A stretch of DNA of 29,550 bases from Choristocarpus tenellus KU-1152. Taxonomy: Eukaryota > Phaeophyceae. A program made the position numbers and the translations under genes. The first letter of the stretch is position 1. Every line of letters starts with the position of its first letter. Location of the stretch: assembly GCA_964200185.2 (NCBI GenBank), contig CAXNAD020000107.1, positions 1 through 29,550 on the forward strand, written 5' to 3'. Shown here in pieces: positions 22,002-29,550 of the stretch. Under the pieces are notes generated by a model that had not been told where the DNA came from, searched no databases, and was given only the letters and a program-made list of their open reading frames with translations.

Positions 22002-23533
22002 CTGTAGAGGCGCTGATATATGTAGTGTCTGGAAACCTGGTGTTGAAGGGTTCAGGGACCTAATGCAGGATACCTAATTGTGAGCGCCAAGTGTGCATGA
22101 GAGGGAGGCACTAAAGAGATGTCGACCTTGGATCATGCTCACTGTTGTGAAGCGTTAGTTCCACAACGGTAGTTGTTGACGCTTCAATAAAAAATATTAT
22201 CCATACACTCTGAAGAGAAATAGTGATCCCTCGAAATATATATACTTCAGAGTACTTTTTTATATTCCCACTGATATTTTACACCTCACTACTGTTATGC
22301 TTTATACTCCATTGTTCCAAACCTAGACGTCCTTTCGACATACCATGTGTCCATTTTTCTCAGCAAAACAAACATTGAGGTAAAATACATAGCCATAGGC
22401 CCCCCCTTCGCCCAATGTTGGTCGTCACCTTAATCTGTCCCCAAGTACTGTTTAAGATGAAAAACAAAACTGAAGATGGTTGGTTAGTCCTCATCCCACA
22501 TGGAATTGTGTATGTCGATCTCTAGAGGGGGTGGTTCTCTTGGGTGTTACCCTGAATGTCATAAGCTGGTGCGTTAGCCAGACCCTACCTAGTACACAGC
22601 ACACCCGATAAGGAGGATGCTCTTCACTTAAACTCCTCTGTTGCATGTTCGACCTGAACTGGAGAAGGTCTAAGTAGAACAAAATCCCATTCCTCTCTCA
22701 AAAACAAACCGAACAACCAAACGGAACAAAGTAACGACCAGAGGATACCAAGAGAAGAAAAGGCACTGGAAAGAGGTCTTGAAATACAAAACAGTATACC
22801 CAGGTTCTCAGCAAGTACGGTCAGTCCCCGATACAAAAAATGTAGCCAGATTTGTGAACACAACTTGACTCACTACACTGGATCCCTTTCTTGAGCACAT
22901 TGGGTTCCCAAGAGCACAAAGCACCAAATAACATGCAAGGAAGTGATATTAAGAGGCAGCAGAACAGGTTGTACTCCATATGCGATATTTGAAGCTTGTG
23001 CAACCACTATCCAATTAGGATCGCACGTACACAGTACAGATACAGCTGCAGTCGTAGTAGTGAATGAAACCCAAGCAACAGTACTTTCCAAGAACTCTCA
23101 CTGCATACATCCCGACCCCGGCAAGTAGCTACATCTTAGCCCCCAAAGTGTCCATTCTAGTAAACAATCCACACAATATGTGCGTGTATTCTTTGAAAAA
23201 CATGAAGCTCAATTCTAGACTTGTCTAGTAAAAATTGAGAACAAGATAACAACTATGCTTGGAATAATAGATAGTCAAAAGATAACCTCTGTACCTATTA
23301 TTCCACCGTTATCCACCCTTGTATGTTACAGGGGATATTAGGCAAATGTTACAATCCTTAGCAGTTTGAAAATTGGCGTGCCCATTCTTATTGCCACTAC
23401 CAAGTCACTACCATATCGACAGTGGTCCCCAATATTTCACCTGTGGCCTGTATCTGTGAAAACACTTTGCTTTAGTAACAGTGAGTCATAATTTGAAATG
23501 GTTTGTAGGTAGAGCTCTACTCCGCTAATAAAA
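22002..23533. other. Stretch without recognised genes
   Basis: Short frames on both strands near 22.6-23.1 kb are hydrophobic or overlapping and have no motif. There is no repeat of the named families. Confidence 0.4.
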
Positions 23534-23613
23534 TTATCTGATGACACACGCTATAGGGACATCATCAACCACTCTGGAACGCTCAGCAGAAATCTGCACC
23601 ACCTCCGCTGAAT

Positions 23614-23931
23614 TTGGAAAATCCCTACCAATTGTTATATTTATGGTCAAATGAGGTTGTCGCTCCTGACATTCTGGGGGACTACAGGAACAAGGGAGAG
23701 AATCCATACTCCCATTCTGTTGAGGAGACACACCAAACTCATCCCTGTCCAAAAGTTTCCATGCCACATAAACACCTGCCGAGGGAGCAACATTACACCG
23801 CACAGGCAGCACAGCTGTTTAAGGATGGTCATAAAAATCCAGGACATCTTGTGGAAGAATCCTTTACATTATGGCCAACGTCACAGGGACGTAAGCGAGG
23901 ACATCAAGGGAGTGATAAGACAATCACATAA
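23614..23931 (+). CDS. Unassigned open frame, several frames open
   Basis: A 105-codon frame on the + strand is hydrophilic and rich in His, Lys and Gln. A second + frame (23651-24013) and two minus frames (23534-23812, 23647-23847) are open over the same bases. The minus frame ending VVQISAERSRVVDDVPI also reads like protein. At most one is real. No family was recognised. Confidence 0.2.
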   Translation: MENPYQLLYLWSNEVVAPDILGDYRNKGENPYSHSVEETHQTHPCPKVSMPHKHLPREQHYTAQAAQLFKDGHKNPGHLVEESFTLWPTSQGRKRGHQGSDKTIT

Positions 23932-24054
23932 ACAAGAACCAAGACTTACACAGGTCCATTGTTTCATCCACGCTTGGTGGTTTCCCCCATTTTTTCATCT
24001 GTTCCGTTTTTGAGAGTGATTGTTGTTGCTGACCATATTTTTTAATCTTCACGC

Positions 24055-24259
24055 ATGCTATTGCACCGAATGCCTACACCTCTTCCCCCTCTTTTTCGAC
24101 CCATCCATCTGCTCCCAGATTTTTATGAGAGCTCATCTGGTCTATATTCAATGTGTCCTGTACCCAGTACGCAATTTATCCCAACAACCGTTTCCTTCAC
24201 AAGTTTATGGGCAGTTGAGGAATGGTCGGTGGCATCAACCAGAGTTGAAGAGGCGCAAG
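24055..24259 (+). CDS. Unassigned candidate exon
   Basis: A + strand frame ends with SLWAVEEWSVASTRVEEAQ directly before GCAAG|GTAGGA, which is a plausible donor. The first half is Pro/Leu-rich. It does not continue any recognised HYDIN block. It could belong to an unrelated downstream gene. Confidence 0.25.
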
Positions 24260-24349
24260 GTAGGACTTAGCTAGGCACACTGCACTAAAGTATCAATTGT
24301 TTCGCCCTGAAGTGTGAAATAGGCTACCACTCCTTCACTGTGAGCCAAT

Positions 24350-24606
24350 GTTACCCAGGTTTCGACCGTTTTGCTTTTGAAGCCAATCTTTAATATTTCA
24401 CAATCCACCCATAATTCTATGGATGAAGTGCTAAGTTTGAGTTGAGAGCATTGATTTCTATATTGTTCGAAAAATTTCAAAACAATTCAGAACATTTCCA
24501 ATACGCACTTGAAAAAATAGATAAATTTCTCACATATTTGTCAGCATCCTTAAAATGCAACTCTGGTTACCTCTCATTTACTTTGAATTTGAATGGCTGA
24601 AAAAAC
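24350..24606. repeat. Dispersed repeat D, copy 2
   Basis: It is the co-linear partner of 15970-16210. Shared landmarks are a TACCCAG start, GAAGTG, the TTGAGAGCATTGATTTCT stretch and ATGCAACTCTGG near the end. Confidence 0.55.
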
Positions 24607-26338
24607 CTGCTGCTGACAGAGTTCTGGAATATCAAGGTTACAATTATGTTTTTTGAAACGAACATAGTATCGATTTCAAGCAACCTTTGTGGGGAAAAAA
24701 TGGTACACTAGAAACATGGGCAACACAATATTTGTACAAGTAGAGATATCAATAGGATACCAGGATACCATTGATGATATAGAGAATGTGTAGATACATA
24801 CATGTACGTAGGCAACGCATTGTCTTACATATTGAGGGAGGTTCGTGTGTTCTACTCAATGTCTGGTCTTCTTCGGCAGGTGAGGGTCTTGGAGTGTGTG
24901 GTGCGATGTCAGAGCATGACATGAACAATGCACTGTAGCCAATAAAAAGACAAAAGTCTGCAACCTTGTTCCACATTCTTCAATGGTGGGTGCCATGTGC
25001 AAAATCCATACAAATGCTATGTATATTCAAATGCTCAGTGCAATAGGTAATGCTAGTGCACGCAAGTCAGTACCCTGCATATGAGGCTGAATCGTTGGGA
25101 TCCAATAGGTAACCGACAATGAATACCTTCCCATGGGATGCAGACCCAAAACAATTGAGAGGGCAGGTTTGCACCCCTTTGCATGCTAAGTCATATTTCT
25201 TAACCTGTGCAATACACTCATTCTGTATCATTGGTACATGTGGACAATAGTGTACACAAAATTGATATCCTCCCTTTCCACACACAAAATAACATTACAA
25301 TTCAGCAAAGGCTCTTTTTGTAATCGTACAATATATATTTTTTTGAATATTTTTCTCTTTCTCGAGACCCTTCAAATACAACCTTGCCTACCTCTCAGTT
25401 GATTTGACTCTGCAGTAAAATGCTCGATTAATCTAGGGGTTCCACAACCTCACCACCATCTGTGAAAACAGAGAGGGGGGGGCACTACATTGTCCAAATG
25501 AATAAATAGCAGCATCAACATTCGCACTGGTACCTACCTATGGAGTGGGTACATGAAGAGAAGGTTGGGGTTTTGGTAGGTAGTTTTCAGGTAGGAATGT
25601 AGACGGTAAGATATTTCTCTCCTCCTGAAACCACTCCAAAACAGAAGTAATTGCGATATTTCTGGGCGAAATGAGGAGCAAAGATTTTGAATGCACCTTC
25701 ACAGTCCACAGCACTCTCAAATAGCTTTGCACTGCTGAGGTGAGTCAAAAAGTGGAAGTATCATCATGGGCATATCCTTAATAGGACCTTGATCTATAAA
25801 TCGATGTGAGCATAATGACCAAATCAAATTCCACCATTTACTCAACTGTCTGATGACAGATTATATAGTTACTGCAGAAGAAACACCATCAGTAGTAGTA
25901 AAGAGTGTCGAAACATGTTGACAGGAGTAAATACAACCCAATCACATCCGTGTACTACTTGCTGCACCAGGCCACCTTGTTTGTTAAGTGAAGGTTGGAG
26001 TGCACAGTAGAATGCAAGTTGCCATGAAAATGATAGATTAAACTGATGAGTGATCAAATTGAGAGAATAAATCAAATACAACAGTCAAATTTATCACGAG
26101 GGTGCACCCACGAGAAACAATATTTGGTAGTATCATTTAAGCAAGAAATATCGTCCAAAACTTGACTATAAATCATGATGATCAACACATGTTGTTCATG
26201 GAGCGTGGAGTGGTACCAGGGGTCCATCCACAACCAAACTAAGATATTCACCACCACAAAGTAAATACTGCTACTTCTACCCTGTAAAATGGGGGAGTTG
26301 CATATATAGAGGGGGGGGCATAGTGATTATATTCTATC
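24607..26338. other. Stretch with short minus-strand frames only
   Basis: Several minus-strand frames of 60-75 codons (24749-24976, 25067-25285, 25538-25732, 25869-26081, 26072-26257) are open. One at 25067-25285 is Cys-rich (CGKGGYQFCVHYCPHVP). None is assignable. They may be relics of one older coding region on that strand, together with the frames beside MITE A3, or chance. Confidence 0.3.
25340..25412. repeat. Dispersed repeat D, partial copy 3
   Basis: A short match to the 3' part of copies 1 and 2: ACCCTTCAAATACAACCTTG then ACCTCTCAGTTGATTTGA. It is weaker than the other two. Confidence 0.35.
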
Positions 26339-26605
26339 CTATCTATCTTCTTGGTAAATTATCAGCACCCAATGCTCCAACAAAAAATCGGTCCTTATCA
26401 CTGTGCCATAATTGGCAAGCACACAACAATACGGATACTCCTTCCACCACGCATAACAGATAAGATCAGTAGGCCCTGTCCCCTTTCTGCCAAATAATTC
26501 ACTAAAATCCCGTTTAGACATGAAGCGCACAGTTTTGCCATACCCCGGATCAGTCCAAAAGGCATCAATGAGCCAAATTATCTTAGAGGGTAGAGTCGCG
26601 TCCAT
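26339..26605 (-). CDS. Unassigned open frame next to MITE A3
   Basis: This 88-codon minus-strand frame has its first codons inside the end of MITE A3 (from about 26605 down to 26574). Outside the element it encodes FWTDPGYGKTVRFMSKRDF and YPYCCVLANYGTVIRTDF, which look like folded protein. On the other side of the element another minus frame is open (26818-27141). The two may be parts of one older coding region interrupted by the insertion. No family was recognised. Confidence 0.25.
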   Translation of the reverse strand: MDATLPSKIIWLIDAFWTDPGYGKTVRFMSKRDFSELFGRKGTGPTDLICYAWWKEYPYCCVLANYGTVIRTDFLLEHWVLIIYQEDR

Positions 26606-26817
26606 TTGGGGGCCAAAATCGAATGTTGCGATTTTGAGGTAGTTTTAGATATCGTGTTTGTTAGGAAGTGTCAATATCCTTGTTCCGGATACACCTCTTC
26701 ATAACGTACACATTATACTACTCCAAAACATTTTGGACCAGGAAAATGCCATTAAAAAAATCATGGGAAACCAGAATCCAAATGGAAAACAAGGCAAAAC
26801 TCGTTCTAAGATACTTT
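26574..26817. mobile_element. MITE family A, copy A3
   Basis: It runs from CAAATTATCTTAGAGGGTAG to TTCTAAGATACTTT, with the subterminal GTCCATTTGGGGG at the left and CCAAATGG at the right. The interior matches A1 co-linearly over the full length. It sits between two minus-strand open frames. Confidence 0.85.
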
Positions 26818-27141
26818 CTCGCCAATCGGACAACTAGGCACCCTCACCTGCCACGAAGACAGTAGCCAAGGAAACAACAAATACTGCCTTTTTTTCGCCT
26901 CTCCTTGCCATGACTCTTTGTGGGTGGACTCTTCACCAGCCACGATTTTCGGTTCCAGAGGGGTCAGTGGCTCGGCAATCCAATGATCCACTGACTGTGC
27001 CTCCCTGCTTGTGTGCGAAGGGTATATCGTGGGAGCGGCAGTATAGAAATCTTTAAGTAATATTAATGAGTACTCTGTGCTTTTCCAGTCAACTAATTCT
27101 TCTTGGGTGTGCGAAACAGCTACTTGCCGACTTCCTTCCAT
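26806..27141 (-). CDS. Unassigned open frame truncated at MITE A3
   Basis: This 111-codon minus-strand frame starts with an ATG at 27141 and stops at a TAG inside the terminal repeat of MITE A3 (CTAAGATACTTT at 26806-26817). The peptide includes TQEELVDWKSTEYSLILLKD and EPLTPLEPKIVAGEEST, acidic and soluble in character. No family was recognised. It pairs with the frame at 26339-26605 across the element. Confidence 0.25.
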   Translation of the reverse strand: MEGSRQVAVSHTQEELVDWKSTEYSLILLKDFYTAAPTIYPSHTSREAQSVDHWIAEPLTPLEPKIVAGEESTHKESWQGEAKKRQYLLFPWLLSSWQVRVPSCPIGEKVS

Positions 27142-27495
27142 TCAATGTATGTACTTCGTAGAACATGATCTCCATTAACACGTCTTCACTACGCTTAATG
27201 TTTCGTAGAGCGAGTACTTTGCAACTTCTTCTGTACTAGAGGGTATAACTGCAGAATGTTATACTCCGTATGCACAGGCAAACCTGAGGCCTAATACCAA
27301 ATCGAACCCTGTGTAACCCTGTTAGGAACCAGATCTGTATTATGATATAGAAGTGATTTCCATTCCATGAGAACTCTGCATCGAAAGCATAGGCGCGGAG
27401 TATGCGTAAAGGAAGGAGCAGAGGGGTATCATATTCCAGACAATATATATTCCTTCTCCTCCCACGAGGCGGGTAATTGTGTGGACAAGTCGAAT

Positions 27496-27671
27496 GGCTC
27501 AAAGAATCTCGGGGGGAGGTGTCGGCTGTCCATTCGGGGCCCATTTTCCATGTTGCGATTTTGTGACATTTGGCTCCATGCGTCGAATGGATAACGTAGG
27601 TGCACCTCTCAAGTTCAAGGCCCAAATTTTCACCCTGGTGTAGAACCCGCCCCTCGCAGATACTTCGAGAC
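27496..27671. mobile_element. MITE family B, copy B5
   Basis: The left end is GGCTCAAAGAATCTCGGGGG with GTCCATTCGGGG. The right end is CTCGCAGATACTTCGAGAC. The interior matches the reverse complement of B3, including the ACCCTGGTGTAGA segment. The length is about 176 bp. The large minus-strand frame 27236-27673 runs through it and is a shadow. Confidence 0.85.
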
Positions 27672-28085
27672 AATACCTACACAACACGCATGGTGTGCGC
27701 AGTGCTACTCTTCGGGTGTACTCCATACGTCGACCGAAGAAGTTGGAGCTTGTTGCAGGTACATACAACGACCAAACTGACCGTCACGACTGAAGTGGAT
27801 ACAACGATGGCTCTAGCCAACAACCCATACCACCGTCAACACGTCAGAGAGGGATTGTACCGTGGCAGATTAAAAATGGGGTGGAGTTGATGTTTGGGTG
27901 AAAGACTTGCCGATACATTTATGTTCTTGGGGGGGGTGGAACTATGGCTGGGAATGATCGCACACAACCTCGCAGTTCAAATGGCATCGCTGTATACTAC
28001 AATCGTCGCTAACTCTACTACTCCCTATCTGCTTTCGGAAGCAATCACCGCGTGTTTCACCTGTGTGTCCTGGTGTGGTGTGTAG

Positions 28086-28806
28086 GAGTTGTCTGGTGTG
28101 GCGAGTGGGTGACTAAACTAAAGAAAAGAACAATATATACAGTAGCATTTTCTATATATATTAACTCCAAACTATAAAAAGAATATTGGGGTTGAAGTTG
28201 TTTGTGTATAGTATAAATTTTAGTAAATGATAGTTTATGCGTCAGTGGTTAAGGTGGTGGAGGTGCCTTAATTCAGGTGGTTCGAACACCTTCCATGTAT
28301 TCTTTCCAATAAAATTTTGGATTCGATAACGGGAATTCCACACATGACAATAAAAGACTAATGGTACAACCTATATTCTTAAAGCAAAAATGCTGGACCA
28401 AGATCAAGGTTTAAACTTCGGGTGGGGTGTGGGGGAACATTGGAGGGAGGAGACCAATCGACGAACACGGGAGTGCTAAACCCAACCACCAATAGCCGGG
28501 CGTGAACAAAGGGAATACAATTATTCGTTGTACAAAAATTAGTCATTGTGAAGTGCCTCTGATCACGGATGGGGATCATGTCCGACGAATGGAAAAAAAA
28601 GTATAGTATATATGTTTGTAACAACTGTTCTGTCATTGTGCTAAGACTAAATTGTGTCCCCTTTATTTGTTCGTGACTTCTCGCATGCTGGGTTCAGCCA
28701 TCTCTTCACTTGTCACTCAGCCTCCTCCCTCGAATCTTGTGCTGGAACTCCCGGGCACTCCACCACGATGAAGGCCTTGCCACCTCGTTCTTGATCTGGC
28801 GTTTTT
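28086..28806. other. Stretch without recognised genes
   Basis: It is AT-rich at 28110-28230 and then carries the tRNA-like block. The minus-strand frame at 28379-28636 has no motif. Confidence 0.4.
28238..28291 (+). ncRNA. tRNA-like block (A and B box), probably SINE head or tRNA relic
   Basis: TGCGTCAGTGG (28238-28248) fits 9 of 11 positions of the Pol III A box. GGTTCGAACAC (28279-28289) fits 9 of 11 of the B box, at the usual spacing. A perfect 5-bp T stem (AGGTG/CACCT) holds a 7-base GTTCGAA loop. The middle arm pairs AAGGT with GCCTT but has a 9-base loop, and no acceptor stem was found, so it is not an intact tRNA gene. A tRNA-derived SINE head or a decayed tRNA gene is likely. Confidence 0.45.
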
Positions 28807-28827
28807 GTGGCATTTGCGAGAAATTTA

Positions 28828-29004
28828 ATGATATTATTGCTATTGTTACGTACCACATACATAGTACAGGTTCATGACATTGGTGCTTGCCCCGCGGACT
28901 TCAAATCATCGACACCAGATTTCCATCGGAAGAAATCTGGTACCGAAGGATGGTTCGGACCTGCGAAACACATGCGGGGAAGAAAACAGACTTCTTATTC
29001 TTAG
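28828..29004 (+). CDS. Small frame with signal-peptide-like start
   Basis: From the ATG at 28828 the frame begins MILLLLLRTTYIVQ, a hydrophobic start resembling a signal peptide, followed by ACPADFKSSTPDF and a basic Gly-rich tail, ending at TAG at 29002-29004. The D-F-K-S-S-x-P-D-F segment resembles the R-D-F-x-x-x-H-P-D-F start of fibro-slime/PA14-like extracellular domains, but the similarity is short. It may be a first exon of a secreted protein (a gene running off the window), a small secreted protein, or chance. Confidence 0.25.
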   Translation: MILLLLLRTTYIVQVHDIGACPADFKSSTPDFHRKKSGTEGWFGPAKHMRGRKQTSYS

Positions 29005-29550
29005 CCACTGAGACAGCATACTAAACTACGATAGTTGTAAGTATCGTACGATGTGAACCGGTGGATATTGATGGGTATCATTAAATCGTCCCCCATCCCT
29101 TCCTCCTGTATGATAAGTGTAAGGTCACACCACCTCAATTCCCTTACACTCTGGAGGATACATATCTATAGCTGTTTCTATATATCGGAAAAAATGAAAA
29201 CCCTTGGAATTTTCGTCTTAACTTGTTTTTTCCTGGAAATATTTGAAGAGATCGCGAAGCTCACTCTCATGTGATTTAGGGCGCGACAGCAATGTTGCTA
29301 TTTACTCAGGCAGCCAGCCAGCTACCAGCCAAGCCAGATCGAGCGTCCATGGTTTATTATGGAGGTAATGGCAACGATTAAGACCAGGGTTGAAGGTAGA
29401 GATAAAATTAGGGAAAAGTGAAGAGGTTGTCTCCTATGGATGGGAGGCATATCTCTACCCTACATAGGAGATATATATTCGATTAGACTCTTGTAACTCT
29501 ATCGGACAGTTACGGTAAAATATGTACGGAGTAATGGAACAATCAATTAG
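29005..29550. other. Window end, nothing assigned
   Basis: It contains a short CCAGC-rich patch near 29310-29335 and the inverted repeat at 29430-29471. The frame at 29053-29274 has no motif. Confidence 0.4.
29430..29471. other. Inverted repeat
   Basis: TCTCCTATG (29430-29438) faces CATAGGAGA (29463-29471) across 24 bases, a possible hairpin. No U-rich tract follows and no role is apparent. Confidence 0.4.

Noticed and set aside
27236-27673. 145-codon minus-strand frame
   Set aside because: A large part is MITE B5 sequence, the peptide of which repeats in other B copies as chance translation.
28231-28300. Intact tRNA gene
   Set aside because: No acceptor stem pairs and the anticodon-type loop has nine bases; only promoter boxes and the T arm are good.

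Overview
The window reads as nuclear DNA of a eukaryote. Short open stretches of about 50-590 bp are bounded by GT..AG (and at least one GC..AG) splice signals. They are separated by introns of roughly 170 bp to 1.4 kb, there are no bacterial-style gene blocks, and short inverted-repeat mobile elements are scattered through introns and flanks. The clearest gene is a structural gene of motile cilia, so the source is probably a flagellated protist, alga or other ciliated lineage. I cannot fix the species from sequence alone.

Left two thirds (about 0.3-18.9 kb, + strand): one giant multi-exon gene. When exons are joined in phase they give repeated ASH/MSP-type immunoglobulin-like domains with the hallmarks of HYDIN, the central-pair projection protein of motile cilia. 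Examples are a 'N-x-S-A-I-P-x-P-F' strand, a 'G-V-A-F-x-V-E-P-x-x-G-T-L-x-P-W-G' block, an 'E-G-E-L-R-I-H-F-T-T-G-H' block and a closing 'Y-K-S-R-F-x-F...L-E-G-x-G-T-x-E-E' block. The 5' end lies outside the window and the 3' end is probably the TAA at 18929-18931. About 20 exons (near 1,180 residues) can be placed, some only approximately. Several linker exons and a stretch at 9.0-10.6 kb stay unresolved.

Right third (about 18.9-29.5 kb): mostly repeats and sequence without a recognisable gene. Several open frames on both strands look protein-like, but I could not assign them. They are listed with low confidence: minus-strand frames at 21.5-21.7 and 26.3-27.1 kb, plus-strand frames at 23.6-24.3 kb, and a small secreted-protein-like frame at 28.8 kb. 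A tRNA-like promoter block (A and B box) sits near 28.25 kb.

Repeats: at least nine short non-autonomous inverted-repeat elements occur, in families called here A (3 copies), B (5 copies) and C (1 copy). All share a terminal core close to CAAAGTATCT and a subterminal GTCCATTTGGGG motif facing inward from both ends, so they look like related MITEs mobilised by the same kind of transposase. One B copy contains the 10-N assembly gap. A further dispersed repeat (D), a 188-bp direct duplication flanking one A element, a CA-rich microsatellite and short TTAGGG runs complete the picture.
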